Shown in pieces: positions 16,196-24,302 of a stretch of DNA of 64,000 nt. Position 1 is the stretch's first letter. Every line of letters begins with the position of its first letter. Both the position numbers and the translations under genes were made by a program. The notes beneath the pieces are model-generated. The model was not told the origin of the DNA. It was given only the letters and a program-made list of their open reading frames with translations, and searched no databases. The stretch comes from Streptomyces sp. CNQ-509. Lineage in GTDB: Bacteria; Actinomycetota; Actinomycetes; Streptomycetales; Streptomycetaceae. The stretch lies in assembly GCF_001011035.1 (NCBI RefSeq), contig NZ_CP011492.1:4039501-4103500 (forward strand). Reading direction: 5' to 3'.

Positions 16196-16245
16196 CTTTT
16201 TCTGTCAGTCTCGACCCGAACCAGACCGACAGGGAGGACGTCACC

Positions 16246-17271
16246 GTGCGAGCAAGAGGGATGACCTACGACACCGGATTCGTCGTGCGCGGCCAGATGT
16301 CCCGCGAGCACTTCGACCCCGCGGTGGTCCGGCGCGAGCTCGCCATCATCCGCGACGACCTGCACTGCAACGCGGTCCAGATCATCGGCGGCGACCCGGG
16401 CCGACTGGAGCTTGCCGCCGCTGCCGCCGCCGAGCTCGGCCTGGAGGTCTGGTTCTCGCCCTATCCGCTGGAGCTGGACCCGGAGCAGATCCTCGTGCTC
16501 TTCCGCGACTGCGCCGAGCGATCGGAACGGCTCCGGCGGCAGGGGGCCGCAGTCGTGTTCGTCGCAGGGGTCGAACTGAGCGTGATGAACCGCGGGTTCC
16601 TGCCCGGAGAGAGCCCCGAGGAGCGGGTCGAGCAGCTGATGAGCCAACCCGAGCGGCGGGCCGGGGCGATGCGCGAGCTCGGCGTGCGCATCAACGCGTT
16701 CCTCCGCGAGGCCGCGGCCACGGTCCGCGAGCGCTTCCAGGGCAAGCTCACCTACGCATCCATCCAGTTCGAGCAGGTCGACTGGACTCCCTTCGACATC
16801 GTCACGTTCGAGCTGATCCGCTCCGCCGAGGTCGCCGACCGGTTCCGGGACGCGGTACGCACCCTGGCCCAGGGCCCGAAGCCGCTCGCCCTCACCGGGT
16901 TCGGCACCGCGGCCTACCGCGGTGCGGGAGACCGCGGCGGGCGCGTGCTGGAGGTGGTCGAGCACGATCCGGAGACCAGGGCCCCTGTGCGACTGAACGG
17001 CATATACGAGCGTGACGAGGCCGGCCAGGCCGCATATCTGAGCGAACTCCTGGAGATCTTCGACACCGAGGGCGTGGACAGCGCGTTCGTCTTCCTGTTC
17101 GCCTTGCCCGGATACCCGCACCGCCCGGACGGCGACCCCCGGGACGACCTGGACCGGGCCGGACTGGGCATCGTCAAACTCCTCGAAGGACGCCGGGGGC
17201 AGACCTACCCCGACATGGACTGGGAACCCAAGGCCGCCTTCACGGCAGTGGCGCAGCGGTATCGGAGGTGA
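16246..17271 (+). CDS. TIM-barrel-like protein of unknown function
   Basis: The 341-residue product lacks a signal peptide. It begins GMTYDTGFVVRGQMSREHFDPAVVRRELAIIRDDLHCNAVQIIGGDPGRLELAAAAA, then GLEVWFSPYP, and later GKLTYASIQFEQVDW and ALTGFGTAAYRGAGD. The alternation of strands with Asp/Glu at their ends is that of a glycoside-hydrolase-like (beta/alpha)8 barrel. Related proteins have been labelled abortive-infection-like in databases, but I know of no proven activity. A strong AGGGAGGA ribosome site precedes GTG 16246. It is divergent from a TetR gene that probably controls it. Confidence 0.75.
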   Translation: MRARGMTYDTGFVVRGQMSREHFDPAVVRRELAIIRDDLHCNAVQIIGGDPGRLELAAAAAAELGLEVWFSPYPLELDPEQILVLFRDCAERSERLRRQGAAVVFVAGVELSVMNRGFLPGESPEERVEQLMSQPERRAGAMRELGVRINAFLREAAATVRERFQGKLTYASIQFEQVDWTPFDIVTFELIRSAEVADRFRDAVRTLAQGPKPLALTGFGTAAYRGAGDRGGRVLEVVEHDPETRAPVRLNGIYERDEAGQAAYLSELLEIFDTEGVDSAFVFLFALPGYPHRPDGDPRDDLDRAGLGIVKLLEGRRGQTYPDMDWEPKAAFTAVAQRYRR

Positions 17272-17282
17272 CCGGGCCCGGC

Positions 17283-18416
17283 TCATGGTTCGGCGTGGGT
17301 TCGGTCGCCGGCGACATAGGTGCGGGTGCCGGCGGCCGAGGTCAGTGCGCCGGGCAGCGGTGGCCTGGTGGCGCCGAACCGCTCCGCCACGAGCCGGTCC
17401 GCCCAGCGGCGCAGCGCGTCGGCCACAGGTGGATGGCTCAGCCCGGCGGCACCGGCCAGAGTGTCGGCGGACGCGGTGCTGTAGCGGTCGTCGGAGAGGA
17501 AGGTCAGCGTCTCGGGCTCGGTGCGGGTCAGCGCGCGGGGCAGCCGGCGTACGAGGCCCACGGGCAGCGTGACGCGCGGGGCGCGGACCCCGAGGTGCCG
17601 GGCCAGCAACGCGACCAGCTCCGGCAGTTCGGGGGTCGCCTGGTCGAGGACCCAGTGCGCGTGGAGCATGTCGCGGTCGTGCTCCGGCACGGCGGCCATG
17701 AACCGGGCGAGGTAGTCGACCGTGACGACGGGCACGAACGTATTCCGCGAGCCGGCCAGGGCCGGCAGCCGGCCTGTCCAGAGCTTCTCGACCATGTCGG
17801 CCAGGCCGATGTACTGTCCCGACTCGCCGGTGCGTGAGTGCCCGATGACGGTGGCGGGGTTGATGAGGGTCAGGGGGACCGCGGTTGCTGCGGCGACGGC
17901 CCGCAGTGCGGCGTCGGCCTCGTGCTTGGATGCCTCGTACGCGCCGTAGTGGCGGTAGAGGCGCGCGAGTCGGTCCTCGGGGGCGGGGTAAGGCAGTGGT
18001 TCTGCGCCGCTGACGCGGTAGCCGGAGACGTGGACGAGGCGGCGCAGCCGGGGGAGCCGGGCGGCGTGGTGGAGCACGTTGAGGGCGCCGTCGACGTTCA
18101 CGCGGCGGGCCTCGTCGCGGTCGAGGCCGAAGTGGAAGACGGCGGCGGTGTTGTACACGTCCTGTACGGAGAGCAGCCGCCGGGCGTCGTCGGGGGCGAT
18201 GCCGAGATCCGGGCGCCTGACGTCGGCTCCGATGACCGTCAGGGCCCGGTCGTCGGCACCGTGCTCGCGTAGCCAGCCGCGCAGTTCCCCCTCCCGCACG
18301 GGGGCGTCCCGGACGGTGGCGGCGACCGACCGTCCCCGGGTGAGGAGTTCGGCGGTCAGCCAGCGGCCGATGAGGCCGGTCGCTCCGGCGACGAGGGTGT
18401 CGGGTTCGGTGACCAT
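17283..18416 (-). CDS. Extended SDR (NAD-dependent epimerase/reductase)
   Basis: The 377-residue product has the nucleotide-binding fingerprint LVAGATGLIGRWLTAEL near residue 8, an ADVRRPDLG segment, YNTAAVFHFG, and the catalytic pair in YEASKHEAD (Y-x-x-x-K) near residue 165, with the upstream serine in VHVSGYRVSG. It resembles thioester-reductase/epimerase-type extended SDRs acting on sugars or acyl chains; substrate unknown. A candidate operator lies 12-29 bases upstream of its ATG, nearly identical to one before the neighbouring TetR gene, so that TetR protein should repress it. The downstream end is convergent with the TIM-barrel gene, 11 bases apart. Confidence 0.86.
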   Translation of the reverse strand: MVTEPDTLVAGATGLIGRWLTAELLTRGRSVAATVRDAPVREGELRGWLREHGADDRALTVIGADVRRPDLGIAPDDARRLLSVQDVYNTAAVFHFGLDRDEARRVNVDGALNVLHHAARLPRLRRLVHVSGYRVSGAEPLPYPAPEDRLARLYRHYGAYEASKHEADAALRAVAAATAVPLTLINPATVIGHSRTGESGQYIGLADMVEKLWTGRLPALAGSRNTFVPVVTVDYLARFMAAVPEHDRDMLHAHWVLDQATPELPELVALLARHLGVRAPRVTLPVGLVRRLPRALTRTEPETLTFLSDDRYSTASADTLAGAAGLSHPPVADALRRWADRLVAERFGATRPPLPGALTSAAGTRTYVAGDRTHAEP

Positions 18417-18427
18417 GGCGCTCCTAG

Positions 18428-18445
18428 TAGACCGATCTGCATATT
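18428..18445 (-). promoter_or_regulatory. LmrA/YxaF-type operator before the epimerase gene
   Basis: The minus strand reads AATATGCAGATCGGTCTA. This agrees closely with the Bacillus subtilis LmrA/YxaF box as I recall it, AWTATAtagaNYGgTCTA. A copy differing at one position sits before the TetR gene at 19096-19113. It begins 12 bases upstream of the epimerase ATG. Confidence 0.75.
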
Positions 18446-18512
18446 CTTTGGGCGGGCAGTGTGGGTGAACCGTTCGCCGGCAGGGGGAGGCGGCCGGACC
18501 GGTGGTCTGCGG

Positions 18513-19085
18513 TCAGCCGTCCAGCAGGGCCCGCGCGGTGCGCCGGGCCTGTTCCATCGGCGCCCGGCTGCGCCGGGTGCGGGAGAGGATCAATGCGCCT
18601 TCCGTCAGGGCGAGTAGCGAGCACGCCAGATCCTCGGCGTCGGCCGGGGAGCGGCCGTCCGCGATCAGCCGGTCGGCGAGCACGCGCTGCCACCGGTCGT
18701 AGATCTCCGCGCATACCTGCCGCAGTGCGTCGTTGCGGGCGCTGACCTCCAGGGCGACCGTCGCGACCGGGCAGCCCTTGGCGTACGCCGCCTCCTCCAT
18801 CCGGTCGGCCAGCAGCGACAGCGCCGACTCCATCAGCGACCGGGTGTCGGGGGCGGAGTCCGCCAGATCGGCGAACACGATGGTGATCTCCCGGCCGGAG
18901 ACGGTCAGGGCCTCGGCGGTCAACTGGTCTTTGCCGCCGGGGAAGTGGTGGTACAGCGAGCCCCGCGGCGCGCTTCCGGCCGCGATCACGTCGTTCAGGC
19001 CCGTGCCGTGGTAGCCCCGCGCCTCGACCAGGGTGCGCGCGGCTTCGACGAGCCGGGCCCGGGTCTGTGCTCCCTTGACAGCCAT
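18513..19085 (-). CDS. TetR family regulator, LmrA/YxaF subgroup
   Basis: The 190-residue product starts MAVKGAQTRARLVEAARTLVEARGYHGTGLNDVIAAGSAPRGSLYHHFPGGKDQL, the HTH typical of the LmrA/YxaF (QdoR) subgroup, with GSLYHHFPGGK especially diagnostic. The C-terminal domain contains YAKGCPVATVALE and a GALILSR motif of the TetR_C subgroup that senses flavonoid-like compounds in Bacillus. Its own promoter carries a box matching that subgroup's operator, as does the epimerase gene. It should therefore repress itself and the epimerase until a small ligand binds. Confidence 0.9.
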   Translation of the reverse strand: MAVKGAQTRARLVEAARTLVEARGYHGTGLNDVIAAGSAPRGSLYHHFPGGKDQLTAEALTVSGREITIVFADLADSAPDTRSLMESALSLLADRMEEAAYAKGCPVATVALEVSARNDALRQVCAEIYDRWQRVLADRLIADGRSPADAEDLACSLLALTEGALILSRTRRSRAPMEQARRTARALLDG

Positions 19086-19095
19086 ACGATGACGC

Positions 19096-19113
19096 TAGAC
19101 CGATCTACATATT
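19096..19113 (-). promoter_or_regulatory. LmrA/YxaF-type operator before the TetR gene
   Basis: The minus strand reads AATATGTAGATCGGTCTA, differing at one position from the box before the epimerase gene and at one position from the Bacillus LmrA/YxaF consensus as remembered. It ends 10 bases upstream of the regulator ATG at 19085, so it should give autorepression. Confidence 0.78.
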
Positions 19114-19299
19114 TCTGTCCAGTGCCGCGCACGGCATCCCTCCGGGCCGGCCGGAGGCCGTGCCGCACGGCGGTGTTGCCAGGAGACGGGTACGGGCGCC
19201 AGGCCCCCCGTTCGCACTCTCCGCACGCCGGTACCGGTACGGCCGGCCTCGCAGGGCGGACGAGACCGTCGCGTGCCGGAACCGCCCGGTCCTCGCCCC

Positions 19300-20661
19300 T
19301 CAGTCCGACTGCATGGCGAGCATGTGGGTTCTGAAGGCGTCGACCGCCGACAGCAGGGCCTCGCGGGGGCTTTCGCCCGCCAGGAGGGTTGGCGACAGCG
19401 GCAGCGTTTCGTCCAGGGCCGCGAGGGCGTCGCGGCGGGTGGCCAGCCAGGCGCCGTGGTGGGAGGCGTACGGTTCCATCGCCCGGCGCGACTCCTCGTC
19501 CTCCAGGTCGCGTAAGCGGAGCAACTTGTGCTCCTCGTCCTCCAGGATGCGGCCCACCCGGTGGGTGTGCGTGTCCTTGAGGTTCTTCAGGCCCGTCAGC
19601 AGGTCCGCGTCCGACGGCGGTGCCGCCGCGATGACGTCCAGGAGGCCCAGGTGGACCTGCACCTGGCTGTGGAGCCGTGCCCGCGCCGCGCGTTCCAGTT
19701 CCTCCACGGGGTCCGCCCGCATGACCCGCGTCGGGGGGAGTCGCGGGGCGTACGCCGGGTGGTGGGTGCGGCGGGTGGGGAGGAGTTTCCAGGGGCGGCG
19801 CAGCTTGCGGGGGTGGGCCGGGGGCGGTGCGGGGGTATGGGCACGGAGTTCCGCTGCCGCCGCGGCGAGGGTCGTCCGGTCGGCGGGGTTCTTGGTCAGG
19901 AGCGCCGTGAGGACCGGGGCCAGCGGGCCCGCGTGGCGGAAAGGCGCCGGGGCGGACGCGGAGACGGCCTGGCGCAGCGTCCACAGGTTCTCGCCGTGGA
20001 ACGGCAGGTGGCCTTCCACGGCCGCGTACAGCGTGGCGCCGAACGACCACATGTCGGAGGCGGCGGTAGCCGGTTCGCCGTTCAACTGCTCGGGGGAGGC
20101 GTATGCGGGCGTGCCCAGCATGCCGCCCGTGGTCGTCAGGCCCGCCGCGCCCTCCGGGCCCGCCGCGTCGGCGATGGCGGCGATGCCGAAGTCGGTGATC
20201 ACCGCGCGCCGGTCGGTCACCAGGATGTTGTCGGGCTTCAGGTCGCGGTGCACCACGCCCGCCGCGTGCGCCTCGGCCAGCGCGTCGAGGACCTGGACGC
20301 CGATCTCCGCCACCCGCGGCACCGGCAGCCGCCCGCGTTCCCGCAGGACGGCGGCGAGGGAGCTGCCGGCGACGAACTCCATCACGATCACCGGGGCGCC
20401 GTCGTGCTCCACGACGTCGTACACGGTGGTGATGCCCGGGTGGTTGAGGCGGGCCGCCGCACGGGCCTCGACGATCATGCGCCGTAGCTGCTTCTCCCGC
20501 TGCCCCTCCCCGACGTCGGCGGCGAAGAGGATCTCCTTGACCGCGACCCGTCTGTCGAGCAGCTCGTCGCGAGCGCTCCACACCCGGCCCATGCCGCCCT
20601 GTCCCACCGGTCGGTCCAACCGGTACCGGCCCGCGATCAGCAGACCGCTCGCCCCAGCCAT
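19300..20661 (-). CDS. Hanks-type Ser/Thr protein kinase (cytosolic)
   Basis: The 453-residue product has a complete kinase domain in residues 8-275: glycine loop VGQGGMGRVWSA, the VAIII lysine in VAVKEI, HRDLKPDN catalytic loop, DFGIA, and the activation loop ending GTPAYASPEQL. The C-terminal 170 residues are helical, rich in Arg/Glu/Leu, with no transmembrane helix and no PASTA repeats. The kinase is therefore cytosolic and probably senses through a partner bound to this region. Start ATG 20661 places the GRYRL segment ten residues in. No clear operon partner: a strong hairpin separates it from the lipoprotein gene upstream. Confidence 0.93.
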   Translation of the reverse strand: MAGASGLLIAGRYRLDRPVGQGGMGRVWSARDELLDRRVAVKEILFAADVGEGQREKQLRRMIVEARAAARLNHPGITTVYDVVEHDGAPVIVMEFVAGSSLAAVLRERGRLPVPRVAEIGVQVLDALAEAHAAGVVHRDLKPDNILVTDRRAVITDFGIAAIADAAGPEGAAGLTTTGGMLGTPAYASPEQLNGEPATAASDMWSFGATLYAAVEGHLPFHGENLWTLRQAVSASAPAPFRHAGPLAPVLTALLTKNPADRTTLAAAAAELRAHTPAPPPAHPRKLRRPWKLLPTRRTHHPAYAPRLPPTRVMRADPVEELERAARARLHSQVQVHLGLLDVIAAAPPSDADLLTGLKNLKDTHTHRVGRILEDEEHKLLRLRDLEDEESRRAMEPYASHHGAWLATRRDALAALDETLPLSPTLLAGESPREALLSAVDAFRTHMLAMQSD

Positions 20662-20735
20662 GCCCCCATCGTAGGCAGTGGTCCCGGGGCCCTCCGGGCC
20701 GTCCCGCGGGAAGGACCCCGCCCGGAAACGGCAGC

Positions 20736-20773
20736 CGGCGGCGGTACGGGCCCCCCGACCCGTACCGCCGCCG
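20736..20773 (-). terminator. Perfect 15-bp hairpin after the lipoprotein gene
   Basis: CGGCGGCGGTACGGG and CCCGTACCGCCGCCG pair perfectly around an 8-base loop, 29 bases past the lipoprotein stop on the minus strand and 75 bases before the kinase ATG. It marks the end of the lipoprotein transcript. Confidence 0.75.
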
Positions 20774-20801
20774 CTTCCCCCGAAGGCGGCGAGGCCGCCC
20801 G

Positions 20802-21545
20802 CTACATGGCCTCGAACTCGATGTCCGAGACCTGGTCCTCCGTCAGCACCGAGTCGGCGGCGGGAGCCTTCGGCTTCACCGGCTCGCCGAACGCCGAGAA
20901 CGCCAGGTCGACTTCGGCCCCCTCCGGGTCCGTGATGGTCACCGGGTACGGCTTGCCCTCGGCCGCGATCTTCATGCTGGCGCCGTCGCTGGTCTCGGGG
21001 TCCTCGTTCACGTAGGGCACGACCGCCACGCCCTTGTGCTTCGTCTCTTCCTTCTGCGTCATCCCGGGGCTGAACGACACGACGCTGTCGGTCTGCTCGG
21101 CATACGTGTCGATCTTGCAGAGGTCCGTGATGGCCGACTGGACGTCGGACTTCGGCTCCTCCAGGTACGAGCCCTGGACCTGTTCGATGACCGCGGCGTC
21201 GAACATGTACTCGGACTCCAGGTAGGCGGCGTCCGGCTTCATCCACGCCTTGTCGCCCTGCATGACGAACTCCACGGCACCGTCGTCCGTGGTGGCGCTG
21301 CCGACGCAGTTGCCCTTGTCGTCCACCTGCACGTCGATCCGGGCGGGGTCGGCGACGACGATCATCTCGCCGACCGCGTGCACGGACGTGGCGGCGCGCA
21401 TCGCCTCGACGGCGTCCGTCTGCGCGGGTCCCCCGCTCGCTCCGCCGCCCCCCTCGTCGTCGCTGCCGCAGGCGGTGAACGCCAGCAGCGCCGCCGTCCC
21501 GGCCGCCGCGACGGCGACGCGGCGCCCGCGTATGACGTACTTCAT
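20802..21545 (-). CDS. Secreted lipoprotein, LppX/LolA-like fold
   Basis: A 247-residue protein with a lipoprotein signal: MKYVIRGRRVAVAAAGTAALLAFTAC, in which LLAFTAC is the lipobox and Cys-26 the lipidated residue. A Gly/Ser/Asp-rich linker follows, then a domain with DAVEAMRAATSVHAVGEM, VDDKGNCVGSATTDDGAVEFVMQGDKAWMK and a QTDSVVSFSPG segment. This pattern matches actinobacterial LppX/LprAFG or LolA-like half-barrels that carry a lipid or small ligand at the membrane. Two cysteines (NCVG and DLCK) may pair. The ligand is unknown. Confidence 0.82.
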   Translation of the reverse strand: MKYVIRGRRVAVAAAGTAALLAFTACGSDDEGGGGASGGPAQTDAVEAMRAATSVHAVGEMIVVADPARIDVQVDDKGNCVGSATTDDGAVEFVMQGDKAWMKPDAAYLESEYMFDAAVIEQVQGSYLEEPKSDVQSAITDLCKIDTYAEQTDSVVSFSPGMTQKEETKHKGVAVVPYVNEDPETSDGASMKIAAEGKPYPVTITDPEGAEVDLAFSAFGEPVKPKAPAADSVLTEDQVSDIEFEAM

Positions 21546-21696
21546 CTCGACCTTCGTTCACTCGACTGCTGGGCGCCTCCCGGGGGTTGACCTTGGATCG
21601 GCCGGAGGAGGCGCACACGTTACCTGCGGAGCATCGGACAGCCAAAACGTTCCAGCGCACGTGGATCACGGGCGCGCCCCCGCCCGTTCAGTTCGT

Positions 21697-21728
21697 GCAC
21701 AACTAACTTGTGTCAAAGGAAGTTGTGC
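21697..21728 (+). promoter_or_regulatory. Inverted repeat upstream of the alpha/beta hydrolase gene
   Basis: GCACAACT (21697-21704) and AGTTGTGC (21721-21728) are perfect 8-base arms around a 16-base AT-richer spacer that contains another AACTTGTG. TAGCTTT just after it resembles a -10 element. A repressor site is likely, but no regulator gene is adjacent. Confidence 0.5.
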
Positions 21729-21792
21729 GCTAGCTTTATGAGTGTCGCCGGGGCCTCCCGGCGGCGTAGGAAACCAGCCACGGAGGCTCCTC

Positions 21793-22515
21793 ATGTCGAA
21801 CCGCAAGCAGCCGACCGTCGTCCTCGTCCACGGCGCGTTCGCCGACGGGTCGAGCTGGAACGGGGTGGTGGACAAGCTGAGGCGCGCGGGATATCCGGTC
21901 GTCGCCCCCGCCAACCCGCTGCGCGGCCTGCGCAGCGACGCCGCCTACCTCCGGGACGTACTCGACAGCGTCGAAGGCCCCGTCGTCCTCGCCGGTCACT
22001 CCTACGGCGGCTCGGTGATCAGCGAGGCCGCCGCCGGCAACGACAAGGTGAAGGCGCTCGTGTACGTGGCGGCCTTCCTGCCCGACGAGGGCGAGAGCGC
22101 CGCGGAGCTGTCCGGAAAGTTCCCCGGCAGCACCCTCGGCGAGACGCTGAAGGAGGTGCCCACCGCGCTGCCCGACGGCGGCGCCGTCACCGACCTCTCC
22201 ATCGACCAGGACAAGTTCCACGGCCAGTTCGCCGCCGACGTGCCCCCCGTCACCGCGCAGCGGATGGCCGCCACCCAGCGCCCCATCACGAGCGCGGCCC
22301 TCGGCGAGGGCGCGGGCGCCGCCGCCTGGCGGACGGTGCCGTCCTGGGCCCTCCTCACCACCGAGGACAAGAACATCCCCGTCGCCGCGCAGCGGTTCAT
22401 GGCGGAGCGCGCCGGGGCCCGTACGGTGACGCTCGACGCGAGCCACGCGGTGACGGTCTCGCGGCCGGACGCGGTGGCCGACCTCATCGAGGAGGCGGCA
22501 CGGTCGGTCCGCTGA
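21793..22515 (+). CDS. Alpha/beta hydrolase (esterase/haloperoxidase-like)
   Basis: A 240-residue cytosolic protein of the short AB-hydrolase_6 group: VVLVHGAFADGSSWNGVV with the oxyanion HG, the nucleophile elbow GHSYGGSVI near residue 79, and the catalytic His in ASHAVTVS near 217. The acid is probably the Asp or Glu in TTEDKNIP. Similar proteins are annotated as esterases or cofactor-free haloperoxidases. GGAGG sits 6 bases before ATG 21793. It is followed by a deleted sulfatase gene on the other strand. Confidence 0.9.
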   Translation: MSNRKQPTVVLVHGAFADGSSWNGVVDKLRRAGYPVVAPANPLRGLRSDAAYLRDVLDSVEGPVVLAGHSYGGSVISEAAAGNDKVKALVYVAAFLPDEGESAAELSGKFPGSTLGETLKEVPTALPDGGAVTDLSIDQDKFHGQFAADVPPVTAQRMAATQRPITSAALGEGAGAAAWRTVPSWALLTTEDKNIPVAAQRFMAERAGARTVTLDASHAVTVSRPDAVADLIEEAARSVR

Positions 22516-22599
22516 CGGCGGCATGACGCCCCGCGAACCGTCCCGTGCACCCGCACGCAGCCGCCGCGCGCCGCCCCCGTGCGGCGGCCGGCGCTCATC

Positions 22600-22976
22600 G
22601 CCCTCCCCGCGGTGCCAGTTGTGCGCGGGGAGGAGGGGGGCGTAGGCGCCGTCGGGGAGGTCGTCGGTGAGGCGGAGGGACCAGCGGTGGAGGCGCTGGG
22701 TCAGATCCGCCCGGACGTGGCGCAGGCGCGGGTCGTCCCAGCGGTCGTGCAGCTCCATCGGGTCCGCCGCGACGTCGTACAGCTCCGCCTCCCCGTCCAC
22801 GTGCTGGTAGAGCTTGTACCGGTCGTGCCGCAGGCCCGCCTGAACCGCATGCCGCCGGCGGCGAGGGAGTCGAGGAAGGGCATGGTGTCGAGACCGAACC
22901 CCTCGCCCGCGGTGAAGTCGGCACGGAATTGGTCGGTCATGACGAACACGATGTGGGGGGCGGTAGGGCACGTCAC
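22600..22976 (-). pseudogene. Sulfatase pseudogene with large internal deletion
   Basis: The N-terminal part reads PHIVFVMTDQFRADF, then DTMPFLDSLAAGGMRF, the start of a type I sulfatase with the first metal-binding Asp. At about 22848 the reading jumps, in another frame, to GLRHDRYKLYQHVDG, then EAELYDVAADPMELHDRW, the sulfatase C-terminal metal-site and ELYD motif region. The central 300 or so residues, including the C/S-x-P-x-R formylglycine motif, are missing. Only about 125 codons of a roughly 450-codon gene remain. The exact 3' end is uncertain. Confidence 0.72.
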
Positions 22977-23082
22977 GGCGTCCGTTCCTTTCCGGTGCGC
23001 GGTACGGAGAAGGAGAGCGAGAAGGAGGAGTGCTGCCGGCACCATGCGAACGCGCGCCGGACCCCGTCAATGACCGGACGAT

Positions 23083-23754
23083 TTAATCCGGTCCCCCGAG
23101 CCAGTCGAGGATCGTGTGCATGCCGTCGTGCCAGTGGGCCTCCAGCAAGGCGGCCGCGTGCCCGAAGTCGCCCGCGGTGAGGGCCGTCAGGACCTTCCGG
23201 TGCTCGTGGTCGACCTCCGCGCGGTGCTTCACCTCGCGCATGTACGTGAGCTCGTAACGGGACAGGTTCGTGCGCAACTGGGTGAGCATGCCCAGCAGGT
23301 GGCGGTTGCCGGCCGCGGCGGCGATCGTCGTGTGCCACTCGGTGTCGAGCTGCCAGCGGCGTACCGGGTCGGCGCATTCTTCGAGTTCGCCGAGCGTGGT
23401 GCGCAGCCGCTGCGTCGTGGCCGGGTCGAGCGCCGTGATCGTACGGACGGCCAGGGCTTCGAGGGCGGCCAGCACCGGGTACAGCTCGGCGGCGTCGCGG
23501 CGGACGAGAGGGCGGACGGTGAAGCCGCGGGCCAGGGCGGACTGGAGGACGCCTTCCGCCTGAAGGCGGAGGAGTGCTTCGCGTACGGGGGTGCGGGAGA
23601 CCTGGAGGGTGCGGCTGAGGCCGGCCTCGGTGAGGGGGGCGCCCGGGGCGTACTCGCCCGCGGAGATGCGGGCGACGATGCGGAGGTAGACGGCTTCGCG
23701 GAGCGGTTCCGCCCGGGTGATGGGCTCGTTCGCGCCTGCGGGGTACGTGGTCAT
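23083..23754 (-). CDS. GntR family regulator, FadR/VanR (FCD) type
   Basis: The 223-residue product has a GntR HTH in residues 10-75 (REAVYLRIVARISAGEYAPGAPLTEAGLSRTLQVSRTPVREALLRLQAEG) and an FCD effector domain with an Asp, three His and Arg/Glu arrangement (DTEWHTTIAAAAGNRHL, VDHEHRKVLTAL, AHWHDGMH) that normally binds a metal-carboxylate ligand. It shares an ATGA overlap with the deformylase-like gene in front. The divergent intergenic gap holds a perfect GTATAC-centred palindrome of the kind FCD regulators bind. It should control the deformylase-like and dehydratase-like genes and itself. Confidence 0.9.
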   Translation of the reverse strand: MTTYPAGANEPITRAEPLREAVYLRIVARISAGEYAPGAPLTEAGLSRTLQVSRTPVREALLRLQAEGVLQSALARGFTVRPLVRRDAAELYPVLAALEALAVRTITALDPATTQRLRTTLGELEECADPVRRWQLDTEWHTTIAAAAGNRHLLGMLTQLRTNLSRYELTYMREVKHRAEVDHEHRKVLTALTAGDFGHAAALLEAHWHDGMHTILDWLGGPD

Positions 23755-24278
23755 TGCGGGTACGGGCTTTCGTCGCGGTGGCGTTTCTCGAACTCCGAGC
23801 GCATGCACAGGGTGCTCGGAGAGATCATCCGGTCGACCGCCATGATGCCGTCCAGGTGGTCGATTTCGTGCTGGAGCAGTTCGCAGAGGTCGCCGTCCGC
23901 GCGCAGGCCGTGCCGCTCGCCGTCCGCTGATACGTACTCCACGTCCACCCATGTCGCCCTGCTGACCCGGCAGAAGAACTGCAGGGAGAAGCTGAGGCAG
24001 GCGTCCCACGGCTCCCAGGTCTCCGTGGAACGGCCCGTGATCCGGGGGTTGATGAGCGTCCAGGGCCGGTCCAGGTGCAGATGGATCACGCGGCTGTCCA
24101 CACCGATCTGCGGCGCGGCGATGCCGCGGCCGTAGCCGGTGCGCGCCACCCAGTCGGCCAGGGTGTCCGCGAGGTCGGCGGCGGTTTCCGCGGTCCGGGC
24201 CGAGCCCGGCTCCGCGACGTCGGCGGCGGGCAGGCGCAGGGCGGGATCGCCGAGTTGGAGCGTCGATCGTACGGCCAT
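23751..24278 (-). CDS. Peptide deformylase-like metalloenzyme
   Basis: The 175-residue product has deformylase motif 1 as GRGIAAPQIG near residue 50, motif 2 as WDACLSF (usually EGCLS) near 93, and motif 3 as LQHEIDHLDGIM near 139. The metal ligands Cys, His, His and the catalytic Glu are all present. The missing EG before the CLS and the long SLQFFCRV strand separate it from housekeeping Def. Because it is coupled to a GntR repressor and divergent from a PLP dehydratase-like gene, its job is more likely removal of formyl from an amino acid or small peptide than N-terminal processing of new proteins. Confidence 0.85.
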   Translation of the reverse strand: MAVRSTLQLGDPALRLPAADVAEPGSARTAETAADLADTLADWVARTGYGRGIAAPQIGVDSRVIHLHLDRPWTLINPRITGRSTETWEPWDACLSFSLQFFCRVSRATWVDVEYVSADGERHGLRADGDLCELLQHEIDHLDGIMAVDRMISPSTLCMRSEFEKRHRDESPYPQ

Positions 24279-24284
24279 GCGTTC

Positions 24285-24296
24285 ATCGTATACGAT
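24285..24296. promoter_or_regulatory. GntR/FCD operator palindrome
   Basis: ATCGTATACGAT is a perfect 12-base palindrome centred in the 24-base gap between the two divergent start codons (24278 and 24303). The ATNGTATACNAT form matches the GTATAC-centred sites used by many FCD-type GntR regulators. One protein bound here would cover both promoters. Confidence 0.82.
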
Positions 24297-24302
24297 GCGC
24301 AG

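Noticed and set aside
23755..24009. Longer start for the GntR gene upstream of ATG 23754
   Set aside because: It would overlap the deformylase-like gene extensively; ATG 23754 gives an ATGA overlap and a standard FCD-type length.
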